From Ophiobolus disseminans (taxonomy: Eukaryota > Ascomycota > Dothideomycetes > Pleosporales > Phaeosphaeriaceae), in NCBI GenBank assembly GCA_010093685.1, contig MU006237.1, forward strand, positions 776,906 through 840,905: 64,000 nt of DNA. Direction: 5' to 3'. Both the position numbers and the translations under genes were made by a program. Below, one piece after another: positions 47,301-57,623 of this stretch. The notes beneath the pieces are model-generated. The model was not told the DNA's origin, searched no databases, and saw nothing but the letters and a program-made list of their open reading frames with translations. The number at the start of each line of letters is the position of its first letter. The stretch's first letter is position 1.

Positions 47301-48833
47301 CAGCCCTAGTAGAAGCTTAAAATGCTTAATCTAGAGCTTTATTACTGCCTTAGACTCGTCTATTAGAGCGTTAAGATCTATACCGCCCTTACACATAACG
47401 TTGTCTATAATCTCCTAATTCTGTACTGCGTTTTGTGGTGATAATTCGCTCCACTAATTAAAGAAGTTGTTCGAATGTTTATCTATCTTAGCTGGGTGCT
47501 CCTATTCAAATAGCACCCACGCTACTTGCTAAGAAGCCTACGCAGAAGCAGCAACTAAACTGTTAGCGTTTGCCTGCTAGTGTAGTTCTTGTAATAGCTG
47601 TTAATTTAGCTGCGCAAGCTAGCTAGCTACAAGTAGATTTATTAAAGTCTTCAGACTTTCATTAACGCTTCTACCGCTGCCGCCCGCCCGCTGCCGCGCT
47701 ATTTTCTTATGCAGTTTCTAATCTTTTGCTCTTAATATTATTATCCTTACGCTGTCTAATAGCTCGTTAAACGTAGCTATTCTTGCAGCGATTGCTTTTG
47801 CCTACAGCGCGATGATATTCCTATTAACAGGATAGTGATCTTTGAAGCGAACATAACGCCTTACAGTCGATAACACCTAGCAGCAATAAGGATAATTATC
47901 GCAGAAGGTATCTGTACAACGCTACGCATCTCGTATAGCAATAGCATGCCTACTACCTGCTTGTTCTGCTGCTATAACGCTAGCTAACCTATCTTCTTAA
48001 ATAACTGTTGCAGTCCGTTAGCGAGGTGCGTCGACAACTGTTAGAGGCGCTTGTTGCGCCGCTACAACCTTAGCTAGGATAAGGTTAAAGTCAACGTGTA
48101 TACGATCGTTAGCATAGTTGTTAAGCTCTATAACAGCACGCTAAAAGCGTCGCTAGTTGTGCTCTATCCTACGCCGCAGTCGCTTTATAGATCGCTCGCG
48201 TTTAGACTGTTTACCTAGGTATATAACAGCGCAAATAGATAAGATCTTAACTGTTTTCGGCCGCTGTTCTGCGACAACCTTATCCACCTACAACTACAGC
48301 TCCTCCTATTGCAGCCGCTAAAGCCCTATATTCTCATCGCTATCGCAAGCTTTAGGTATAAGACGCTTCTCTATATCGCCAAGCGCAGCTCTCTATCTAA
48401 CGCGCAGTATAGGCTTATCCTTAAGCTCCTCCGACGCCTGTCGAAGGCAATCTAGCGTCGCACGCTCCTCTAGCACCACCGCGGTGGGCGACCCTATCTC
48501 CTCCTCTATCTCCTCCTCTATCTCCAGCAGCGGATTAACCTTATCTAAAAGATCCTCATCCTCCCTATCCGCGAGATCGTAAGCCTGCGCTGCGGCAGCT
48601 GTTTGTGTAGCAGCTAGAGGCTCCTTATCCGACTTAGCCGGCAACTCCGACTCCGACGACAATACGAACAACGGGTTGTGACAACTAGTAGGTGGCGGCG
48701 ACAGCAAAGCAGCTTAAGAGACACGTTTAGGTGTAGCTTTAGTAGCAACAGGTCTGCGCGGGCGCTTCTGCGACGCTAGGTTAACGCCTTGCTTAAAAGG
48801 CTGCTTCCGCTTACGTGCACGCTTTAGGGGCAT
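47301..48833 (-). pseudogene. Accessory gene of the outer Tc1-like element (N-terminal 511 codons)
   Basis: ATG at 48833 begins MPLKRARKRKQPFKQG, a nuclear-localisation-like basic N-terminus. Then come an open Ser/Pro/Ala and acidic region (48707-48393, with EIEEEIEEEI), a Lys/Arg-rich region, HVDFNLILAKVVAAQQ, a compact Cys/Tyr motif (CTDTFCDNYPYCC near 47900), then VRFKDHYPVNRNII and a probable coiled coil. The frame continues at 1670 for 57 more codons (567 aa in all), with only TAG/TAA breaks. It converges on the transposase gene. Function unknown; a DNA-binding helper is a guess. Confidence 0.65.
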
Positions 48834-48995
48834 TGTAGTAGCTTTAAATGGACGCTCGGCAAGCTTAACACTATAAAAAATCGATATACAAGTAATACTA
48901 GGTATATAGGCAGCTTTACAAGCGTGTGGATGTGGCTAATAGCCGCTGCATTGCTCTACTAAGTATTTACTATAGGAGTTAGTGTCCCTAGCCAT

Positions 48996-49036
48996 TGCGC
49001 TAACCAAAAACAGGTGATAACTAGTATTTCGAAAAC
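48996..49036 (-). repeat. Right terminal inverted repeat of outer element
   Basis: Ends ACTAGTATTTCGAAAAC; reverse complement of 24-64 with transition-only differences. Confidence 0.85.
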
Positions 49037-49063
49037 TATAATAACAGTTCGGTCGAGAAGCCC

Positions 49064-49671
49064 GCTAGTCCCAAAACTAAATAAATATCAAGTTTCTTGC
49101 CAGTGCGCTGCACAGGCTGCAGACGTGTTCTTGAAGCTATAGAAGCTAGAAAAAGCTTTGTACCATATACGATATTAATACCCTAGGCTCGCAGAGTGTG
49201 CATCGTCCTCTGTAGTGCGTGGTGGCGCTGCTGGTTCTCGCCCTACAGCGAAGAGCGTGCTAGTCCCGAAATTGAATAAAAGTCAAGTTTCTTGCCAGCG
49301 CGCTGCACAGGCTGCAGACGCGCTCTTGAAGTTAGAGAAGCTAGAAAAAGCTTTGTACTATGTACGATATCTATACCTTTGGCTCGCAGAGCGTGCATCG
49401 TCCTCCATAGCGCGTGGTGATGCTGCTGGTGCTCGCCCAGCGAAGAGCGCGCTAGTCCCAAAACTAAATAAAAGTTAAGTTTCTAGCCAGCGCGATGCAC
49501 AAGCTGCAGACATACCCTCGATGTCAAACAAGGTAGGAAAAAGGTTTAGACTATATATAAGAGTAACTCCTAAGGCTTGCAGCATGTGTATCGTCTTCTG
49601 CAGCGCGTAGTGGTGCTGCTAGTGCTCGCTATACTACGAGCAGTGCGCTACTCCTGAAACCAAATAAAAGT
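49064..49671. repeat. Three tandem repeats of about 195 bp plus a partial fourth
   Basis: Unit starts at 49064, 49259, 49451 and 49647 (GCTAGTCCC AAA-like). Spacings are 195, 192 and 196 bp. The second unit is open in one frame (KLNKSQVSCQRAAQAADA then KLEKLEKALYYVRYLYLW), close to 64-65 codons per unit, so the array may derive from a gene with a protein repeat. The fourth unit is cut by copia 8. Confidence 0.8.
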
Positions 49672-51500
49672 TGTCGGATGTGGGTTTAAGCAGAAGGCAT
49701 GAAGGAGGCAGAAGGTTCTTGTACTAAGAGAGCTACAGAGAGCGATTATATACACAACTAGGATGCGTAAGCAGGTGACAAAGGATCACGTAAGAGGCGC
49801 AGTTCACATGTACTGTGTAAACTAAGGTGCTATGCTAACACACCCCCTAAGGTATCTATGTTGGATAGAGACCTTACAAATAGGAAAAAGGAAGACGCGT
49901 GCGCGCGCTGCGCAGCTAATCTAGCTGACTAAGAGGTACAGGATAAGGAGCGGCCTTAACAATAAGATAATAAATATCCTTTAAGCTAAGCTAGCGCATG
50001 AAGTTCTCGTGTTTCTAGCAAGGAAGTACCTTTATGAAGCCGTCAGCAGGCATATCAGCAGTAGGCTTCCACTTAACAGTGATCCTTCTAGAATCTACCT
50101 CCTAGCGAAGCTACATTTAGTGGATATTGACATAGCAAAGCTTTGTTTAGATGCGATCAGCATCACCTTTAATAAGGCGAATAGTCTGTGCATTATCACA
50201 CTAGAGAGCCTTTTTAGTGTAAAGTATAAAGCCGATAGTGCGACAGAAGCGGTCCTAATATTGCAATTCAACGCTAGCAGCTAAGAGAGCGTACAGCTCT
50301 GCTTCAGTAGTAGAACGAGTGACTAACCGAAGCACAGTGGCTTTCTAGTTAATAGGCATGCTGTAAAGTATAAAGACGTATCTAGCAGATGTCGTCTCTA
50401 AATAATGCATCAGCAGCACTAAAGAAGGTAGGGTTAGAGTTGTTAAGTCAATCTTAGTAGGATAGGTCGAAGTAGACTTACCCCCTTAAGCACTAATAGC
50501 AAAGTATCTAGTACCGTATAGGTATTGCTAGACGTGCTTAATCTTAGAGAGGTAGATTAGTCTAGGGTTTGTAAGAAACCTTGTAAGGACTAAGTAAGCG
50601 TGTGCGACATTAGGTCGCGTTATAACCTTAATGTACACAAGGTTGCCTACAAGGCGTTAGTAGGTCTTAGTGTTTAATAGCTTAGAGATGCTATTATAGG
50701 GTGTAAACCTCAAAGCAGATAAGAGAGGCGTAGAGGGGTATTTTCTATTAGCGCGGATAAGGTTAAACTAAGTGCAGACCTTGTTGATAAAAGCGTCTTA
50801 GACGAGGTAGAGCTAGCGACTAGCAAGAATGCTCTTAACTTGGATATCTAGGAACTATTTAACATCGCTAATCTAATAGAGGTTGTAGAGCTTAATAAGC
50901 TGTCATTCAAGCTTCTCGAAATCCTCCTAGTAGTTAGGGTAGTAGAGCATAATAATATCATCCACGTAGAAGAAGAGAATAACTCTGTTATTTATCTAAA
51001 GGCATAGAAAGCCTTAGACTAGGTGTAGGCCAAGCTTTCGCAGCGACGCTTAGAAGTGAAGAGCCTACAGGCGTGGTGCTTCCTTTAAGCCTTGTATAGC
51101 TTGAAGGAAGCACCACGCCGAGAGTTTGACTATACTTGTCCTAGAAACTATCTAGAGTTCTTACATAGAGAGTGCGATCCAGAAGAGCATTAAGAAAGGC
51201 GTTTAGCACATTGTATTGCATAGCCTTAAGGTTAAAAGCACTTGCAAGTGGCATAAGAGCTTAGAAGAGGCGGGCAGCGAGAGTAGCTGTATACGTGTCG
51301 CTATACTGCGCTTGTAGGTCTCTACAAACTACAAGGCAAGCCTTGTATTTAAGAAGATATCTATCTTTGTTAAACTTGTAGATAAATACCTACATTAAGA
51401 GTACAGTATCATTAACGTATAAAAGAGTGATGTCTAGCTTTACAAAGGTGCCTTTGTTCCAACAATTATTGAACTTAATATAAGCAGCAGCCTTAAACTG
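49672..51500 (-). mobile_element. Truncated copia 8 (family D), minus strand
   Basis: A 169-bp 3' LTR (49672-49840) of the copia D family, polypurine tract, then minus-strand RNase H and RT. The RT active site is intact (FFYVDDIIMLY near 50970). Homology to copia D fades near 51500 in the RT N-terminal region, so 5' LTR, gag and integrase are missing. Right boundary approximate. Confidence 0.8.
51070..51119. repeat. 21-bp hairpin inside copia 8 RT
   Basis: Arms 51070-51090 and 51099-51119 are inverted copies with one C/T difference around an 8-nt loop (CTTGTATA). The right arm is the normal coding sequence of the LKEAPR block. Confidence 0.85.
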
Positions 51501-51559
51501 TTTCTGTTGCACACAAAAAGGCCGACCTTCTCGCTATTGTAGCTTAAAGGTTAATATAG

Positions 51560-52028
51560 TAGATATCTAACAGCGTCGTTCGAGATATAAGAGTATTTCA
51601 CTACACCACAGGACTATCGCGATCCTATTTTCTTTAGAGCATCTAATACCTCCTTTGCTAACGACGTTAAGACGCGCCAAAGCTCTCAAACATACGTATT
51701 TTAGCTGTTTAGCATGAATGTAGACTAGAAGTCAATACTTCAACGCACTGTTACAAAGTTAACAACTGAAGCAGAGCTGCTTGCCCTATCACTCGCTAGC
51801 TTAGAGATAGAGGAGTAGTGCCGCCTGTTAAAGGACTATCTTTGAATCTCAACCAGACGCCTATTATTTAGTGTAACAACTAACAGACTATAGGCATAAT
51901 CACGAAGGAGCAGGACAAGCTTAGCACTAAGCGTAAATACGTTAATATCCATCAGAATTGGATCCTCCTAGAGGTCAAGGGAAATCGTCTCTACGTACAC
52001 TAGAAGCCAACAAACTAGATGCCCGCTA
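51560..52028 (+). pseudogene. Copia 9 RNase H fragment, left of hAT
   Basis: A plus-strand RNase H segment (SFANDVKTRQSSQTYVF, TVTKLTTEAELLALSLAS) with TAG/TGA stops and a frameshift near 51870, ending in the element's terminal motif at MPA where the hAT inserted. The rest of this copia is not present on the left. Confidence 0.7.
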
Positions 52029-52310
52029 CAGACTTGCTAACAATCAAGCTAGCTTAATTGGCTTGCATTTTCGGCTTGCAGCTTAATTGCTTTATTAATT
52101 AAGCCCCTCTATAGTAAACTTGCAAGCAAATCAAACGCAACGACAAAGTTTAATTGAGTAGGCTTAATTAGCTTAATGCTTTATTACTACATATTAGAAC
52201 ATAACAAGCTCGAAGATAAGACGAGCCGAAATAGGCTACGTCCTATTTATAATAAGAAGAAGTAATTTAAATCATTAATTAAGAGAAAATCGTACAAAGT
52301 GCTATAGAGA

Positions 52311-52503
52311 TGTAATAGGTTAGACCTATGCAGAACCTACTAGTGGGTTTAAGAGCGGCGCAGTTACGCCTTACATGTCTTCATGCTGTATAAATATTGA
52401 CTACGCAAGTTGAACACCGTTGATTCAACTTGTGCCTGCCTTTTAGCCGGGGCTAGTGCATGTAGTCGTGCCTATTTTCCTTTTTAAGGTTTAACTCCTT
52501 ATA
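52311..52503 (+). repeat. TRIM-family solo LTR with AGAGA target repeats
   Basis: 193 bp, TGTAATAGGTTAGACC...ACTCCTTATA, flanked by AGAGA at 52306-52310 and 52504-52508: a normal LTR-LTR excision product. Confidence 0.9.
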
Positions 52504-52913
52504 AGAGAGCGCGGAGACAAACTTAGTGAGGGTTTTACAAAGCCTTGCGCTAGTTCTAGCCTGTACTAGCGCCTCTTAGCATCTCCGCGGAGGAGCCTTA
52601 GGGACGTTTCATGACAAGTTGACGTAAAGCACTACTCTACACTAACCTATAAACATTGCTAACAACATTGCTTATACACACGCTTAAGTCGCTTTTCTCT
52701 ACACCTACTATCGCTATGCTACCTTAGAAACGCTCTTGTAACAGCGTAGCCCCTCTTTGCAAATAGGCTAGAGTTAAAACTTACAACACAGAATTCTAAC
52801 CTAAGAGCGGAAACATAATCTAGTAACTACCTTAACGCCTATCCCCGCGCAAATGCCTAACGATTGCTGCTTCTCTGGCTATTAAGCTATCTACGGTGAC
52901 ATTCGAGTCTCAA

Positions 52914-55350
52914 ATGCGCGACTCTCAGCCTAAAGACGCTATCGCTACACCTTTAGAGGGTAGCAATGCCGCGATAGAAGCGATCGAGGCGACCGAGGCC
53001 ATCAACAGCGAGGCCTTTAACGAACGCTTTAGGGACAACTTTAAGAGCATTTGCTAGTCGCGTTTGCCTAAGTACATAAAGCTATTAGTTACACAGAAGC
53101 ACAAGAAGAGCTGGATATACTGCTACGGCTTCCGCGTTGTACTTATTAAGGAACCTAACTATACCTTCTTTGTCTGTCGCTACTGTTATAAGCGCAAAAT
53201 CATAGACGCTAGAGGTAGTAGTCTGTACGAAACAACACTGTTAACGTCAACCTCCGCGCGCCACCTAGAGCAGGACAAACGCGGCTACGGCTACTAGGCA
53301 CTAGATCAGCTAGCAAAGGTGGCTAGGCTAGTGCTAAAGTGTCTCTGTTAAGTTTTTAAGGATAGGAAGATCAGCATACCACAGGACGTTGCTAATAAGC
53401 TTAGATGCTTTAAGGCTTACAGCTTTTAGCTTGCTGCTGTTACTTAGCTCGTCGAAAACAACTACCTACTGCGCGAGTTCGAGACACTAGCGTTCTGTTA
53501 ATTAATCGCGGCTGCTAATCTAGAGGCTAAAGCGTTATTGTAGTCGCACTATTTAAGCGTATCACGCTTTGTAATGCAACTGTACAACTATATAAAGCCT
53601 TAGGTCGTCTATGCTTTATCGCAATCGCAAAGCAAGATCTATATTAGCTTTAACGGCTAGACAACTAAAGGCGGCAAACGTAGCTTTATAGGCGTTATTG
53701 CCTATTATGTCGACATCACTAGCGACATTGTAGATGTTCCTATCGCCCTGCTGCAGCTTACGGGTGCTTATACTAGTGAGAAAATAGCTAAAGTTGTTAG
53801 CAAAACGTTAGAGCAGTTTGGAGTAACTTCGCGTACAATTGGTTACTTTATGCTCGACAATGCTACTAACAACGACACTGCGGTTAACAAAATCACGTAG
53901 CAGATAGGCTTAACCGCTACCTATCGCCGCCTCTGTTATAGGTGTCACATTCTCAACCTTATTAGTTAGACGCTTCTCTAGGCTAACAACGACGACGCGT
54001 ACAGCAATAACAAAACTAAGCTTACTATTAAATACGATTTTATGCGCAATTAGCGCAAGGATAGGCCACTTAGTGTCCTTCTTAGTATTATTAGCTACAT
54101 TAAAACTCCACAGCAGCACGAGCTGTTTGAGAATTTTTAATATCTTGCTAACGCTAAGCTGCCTTTAGAACAGCGCAAAATACTTAAGCTGGTCAAGCTA
54201 GTCGTCACACGCTGGAATTCGTTCTACTCTGCCTTCGAGCGCGCTGTTAGGCTACAAGTCGCTGTTAACGCATACGCTAATTACTACATACGTCGTGTAC
54301 GAGATAAGGACACGTACGCTATAAGCCGCGGCAATAAGCTACCTATAGCGGCACAGTGGATGCGATCCAATAGGCTGACAGCCGCTAACTAGGCAGTAGT
54401 GACTGAGTACATAGATTTGCTAAAGCCTCTAAAAATAGCAACAAAGCAACTTAAAGGTCGCGGCAAAGGAGGCTATTATAGTGCTATTGCAGAGATTATT
54501 CCAGTATTTAAGTATTTGCTAGGCTACTACGAAGAGCGTGTAAAGACGTACGATGCAGTTAATTTCAACGCGCATAAGAAGGCGCCTAAAGACCATCTTG
54601 CGATTAATATCCGCGCAGCCTAGGCGAAAGTCAATAAGTACTACACGAAGCTAGATTTATCACCAGCATATTATGCAGCAATAATCCTCTATCTACGCTA
54701 TAAGACGTACTGCGACGTCGCATAGGCTAACAAACCTAAGTGGCTAGATGCTAACAACTGCGCATTTTATGCCCTCTAGGCTAAGTACAACACCTTCCCG
54801 CGCCTAACTAGGCGGCCGAAGGTTGTCCGCAACGACATCGACGACGCGATTAAAGCTATTATTGACCCTAGGCTCAACTGCAGCCCTAAGATAGGCGACC
54901 TAGATGAGTTTAAGAGGTAGAAGAGTTGTAAGCTAAGGGTGGAGAAGAATAGTAATGCTGTCAACTCACCTATTAAGTACTGGTTAGGCTTGCGCGATTG
55001 ATACCCTAATCTCGCCTAGATAGCTATTGATATCCTTTCTATTCCAGCGTCTAGCTGCGAGTGTGAGCGCATGTTCAGCGAGCTTGGCGACCTCTTAGAG
55101 CCTTGACAGCGGGCAATCTCATCCTAGTTATTAGCTGCTATCTAGTGCGTACGAAGGTGGTTAAAGGCTAGGTTCAATTAAGGCAGCGGCGTTGCTACAG
55201 ACACAACTGACGCGGAGATAGACGCTCTCTACGGCTTGTCTGATTGGGCTGAGGAAAGCGAATAGCCACAGTAGATAGATATTATCAACTCCGCTAATTG
55301 TTAAGCTATTATTAAGCCTTAAGCCAATCCATGCCCTAAAAGCGTGATGA
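52914..55350 (+). pseudogene. hAT transposase, RIP-inactivated
   Basis: One frame from ATG 52914 with no indel found; open stretches at 53064-53297 and 54399-54623. BED-type zinc finger FVCRYCYKRK ... SARHL near 53170-53270. Catalytic core: FIGVIAYYVDITSDIV and YFMLDNATNND near 53700-53870, RWNSFYSAFERA near 54210. The hAT C-terminal dimerisation block SIPASSCECERMFSELGDLL is near 55040-55100. Stops are mostly TAG. The exact end is unclear, as the frame runs toward the TIR. It would act in the nucleus on the 19-bp TIRs. Confidence 0.88.
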
Positions 55351-55440
55351 AGTCGATCAATCAAGCTAAGTATTACTTTTCCCAAGCCTCAAGCCAAGCT
55401 GACAGCCTAGGCTTGATTGATTTGATTGTTAGCAACTCTA

Positions 55441-55545
55441 GCCCGCTGACGGCGTAACAAAGATCCTTTAGCTCACAATATGCAAACTCTAATCACAGTC
55501 TAACCCACTTACATGTGGCTGATGCCTAGCTATTTTGCGCGATTT
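55441..55545 (+). pseudogene. Copia 9 RNase H tail, right of hAT
   Basis: After the hAT target copy the frame resumes with PADGVTKIL, the normal copia C-terminal motif, then stops. It joins 52020 when the hAT is removed. Confidence 0.65.
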
Positions 55546-55584
55546 CCATCAATAATAGTGAGGAAAGAATATGCAGGGCGAGTA

Positions 55585-55900
55585 CAGGAACGTTTAATGA
55601 TTGTTCTGATTTGACAACAGTAGGAGTGGCTTAGCTAAGTGTGGCAATAGACATTAACTTCGGCAGCACCGTGTACAGGATCATTTGATAGTTGTTCTGA
55701 TTTGACAATAGACGAAGGAGTGGCTCGGCTACGTGTAAGCGGAATTGAGGCGTGTGGAATTTACAACCGACCTTAATTTTCGCCCACTTCGTGCAAGACT
55801 ACGGCGTTCAACCTTGCTTGCAGTATACTAATAGGCTCTAATTTAACGACAGACGAAGGAGTGGCTCGGCTAAGTGCAAGCGGGAACGAGACGAGTAAGA
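55585..55900. repeat. Degenerate tandem repeats
   Basis: GACGAAGGAGTGGCTCGGCT and variants recur near 55620, 55710 and 55850. TGATTGTTCTGATTTGACAA / TAGTTGTTCTGATTTGACAA occur near 55595 and 55690. No frame supported. Confidence 0.6.
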
Positions 55901-55953
55901 TTCAGCCACCGTTAAATCTATCAACGCCAATCTAGTATGAAATCAGGCAATAG

Positions 55954-56248
55954 TGTCACGGTTTGTCAGATTCACAGTAGTCTTTGATGTAGACGATGGA
56001 ATCGTGGAAATTGATGATTGATTGATTGTTTTTCTCTCTCGTCTGGCCCTGGCTTTGAGCTGTTCCTGCTAAGCCCAACACACGCAAGTATGTAACCACG
56101 TGGCGGATATCACATAACATCCTATTGTAGCAGGCGCTGCCCTGTGAGCAAGTGCACTTACCTCTGAGCTAAGAGCTCCTGTACCAGAACATCACACAAC
56201 AGGAAAACAGATAGCAATACAATCTTTGATCACAGCCTCCACCCGACA
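55954..56248 (+). repeat. Possible copia LTR remnant
   Basis: Starts TGTCACGG and ends CTCCACCCGACA, with a 3' half typical of copia LTRs (AGATAGCAATACAATC). The flanks AATAG and CTGCT do not match and there is no second copy, so the left end is a guess. It could be the 3' LTR of copia 9. Confidence 0.35.
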
Positions 56249-57231
56249 CTGCTTACGCAGTTACAAAGTACCCCTGTAGGCTAACCAGAACGTTCTAGGT
56301 CTCACCTAGGACCCTCTCATTAGCCGGTTCTTCTAGGGTTCTAGTATCTAATATATAGCGAGCCTTAGGTCGATCTGCTATTTAACACGGTTTGAGAGTC
56401 TCTCTTGGCTTTCAGGCATTGATAATGCTGTGATCGGGAGCGCCGACGGGCAGAGCTAACGTATATGGCGTCAGACAGGCAAGGAAAGCTTAGACGTATC
56501 TGCACGCTCTACTCGGGGTTAGCTTAGCGGGCCGCCTTAGGAGCAGTCTAACAACCTCGTGGTCGTATCACACTAGCCTCTGCAATAGCTACTGAGTTTG
56601 ATCCTGCTGTGACGCGTGTCACAGTCATACTAAGCATGCCTAATAACTAGTTTATCTAGTTGTTTATTCGCCGAGACATTATAGGGTGAGCTCTACCCTA
56701 ATAATAGGTGACCCCTTTACGAGTTGGTATACTCGAAGGAGTATAAGAAGCTGCATCTCGGAGATTGCATCTTGCATCACCCGTAGTACTATATTGTATA
56801 AGCTGCAATGTCAGCGACAGCTCTAGTCGTAGCTTGTGATCGATCAGTTCACCAATGAAGATCGAAGATCGAAGTTCCTGACCTAGAACACCTCGCCCGT
56901 GTCTTCTGACCTCATTAGAGTGTAGTAACAACTTACGGACTCCGGGCAAAAGTCAAGCGGACAACATATACTAGTCCAGCGAGAGCTAACAAAACACCAA
57001 GTTCAATCGATCCTTTATGTTTCGCAATTGCATGCCGGCTAAATAGCCTTAGACGTTCTCTAAGGCTACTCACGAGCCTAGGTTAGACATTCATACATTG
57101 TGCGTTTTAAAATCGTTAGTACTAGCGTTTCAGACATATGTACGAGTCCTCACCATTTTTGTCCCGACATAAAGATGTAGTAGTCTACTCTCGATATTTC
57201 AGGAAATCACACATCTTCTCACCCACACATT
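56249..57231. other. Intergenic DNA, no gene supported
   Basis: The minus frame at 56698-56949 has no recognisable domain. Contains a short GAAGATCGAAGATCGAAG repeat at 56853. Base composition here lacks the dense CTAG of the transposon block. The last few hundred bases probably include the promoter of the secreted-protein gene. Confidence 0.5.
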
Positions 57232-57623
57232 ATGTATCTCACCGCCCTATTCCTCTCCTTCGCCCTCCCCGCCATCACCACTGCCCTCCCATCCCCCGGC
57301 ACCGGCACGACATGCACCCCCGGAACAACCCCCTACCCCAACGCCACCGCGCTTGTCGAATGCATCGATATAGCCGTACAGACCCGTAATTCTCCCCTTA
57401 TCCCTTATCCTTTCCCCTCCCCCTTCACTACTAACACACTGCAGCACAATGGGGCACATACCTCTGCGCTAACCTTACCTGGGGAGTAGCACCTACGAAC
57501 GCAGACGACGACGCGTGGAGTGCGGCGGACTGCGTGAACGCGTGTAAGGCGTGTTTGTATGCGGGTGCGGAGAGCGGGGTGGTGGGCACGGTGTGTGTGA
57601 CGCCGTGGGGGATGCATTGGTGA
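57232..57623 (+). CDS. Small cysteine-rich secreted protein (two exons)
   Basis: ATG 57232, intron 57386-57444 (59 bp, GTAATT donor, CTAAC branch site, GCAG acceptor), stop TGA 57621-57623: 110 residues. The N-terminus MYLTALFLSFALPAITTA is a typical signal peptide, cleavage likely near residue 18-20. The mature part has seven Cys, two in exon 1 (TTCTPG, VECIDIA) and five in exon 2 (YLCANL, ADCVN, ACKAC, TVCVT). Splicing joins the two exons in frame; unspliced, the frame ends at a TAG. Family not recognised. Small secreted Cys-rich proteins next to repeat blocks include effectors, adhesins and enzymes; no role is claimed. Confidence 0.7.
57386..57444 (+). other. Predicted intron of the secreted-protein gene
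   Basis: GTAATTCTCCCC at the donor, ACTAACACACTGCAG at the acceptor, 59 bp, phase 1. Confidence 0.65.

Larger units (their letters stand above)
24..49036 (+). mobile_element. Outer Tc1-like DNA transposon with two convergent genes, interrupted by 45.6 kb of insertions
   Basis: The ends are 41-bp inverted repeats at 24-64 and 48996-49036; every mismatch between them is a C/T or G/A transition. Removing the insertion at 1671-47300 (one target copy kept) leaves about 3,383 bp: TIR, DDE transposase (217-1419, plus), accessory gene (minus, starting at 48833 and ending at 1500) and TIR. A TA target duplication is not clear at either end, so the exact termini are uncertain. It is the oldest layer of the stack because all other elements up to 49 kb lie within it. 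Confidence 0.8.
52029..55440 (+). mobile_element. hAT transposon inserted in copia 9
   Basis: 3,412 bp flanked by 8-bp duplications GCCCGCTA / GCCCGCTG (52021-52028, 55441-55448; one G/A difference). TIR CAGACTTGCTAACAATCAA versus TAGAGTTGCTAACAATCAA. It carries a transposase and, in its left non-coding part, a TRIM-family solo LTR. Confidence 0.9.

Noticed and set aside
49064..49671. CRISPR array
   Set aside because: Units of 195 bp are contiguous without unique spacers, and the sequence is eukaryotic.
55954..56248. Confident full-length solo LTR
   Set aside because: Ends look right but the flanking 5-mers do not match and no second copy is present; kept only as a low-confidence remnant.
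56698..56949. 83-codon minus-strand frame
   Set aside because: No motif, no splice or promoter evidence and ordinary length for chance in this composition.
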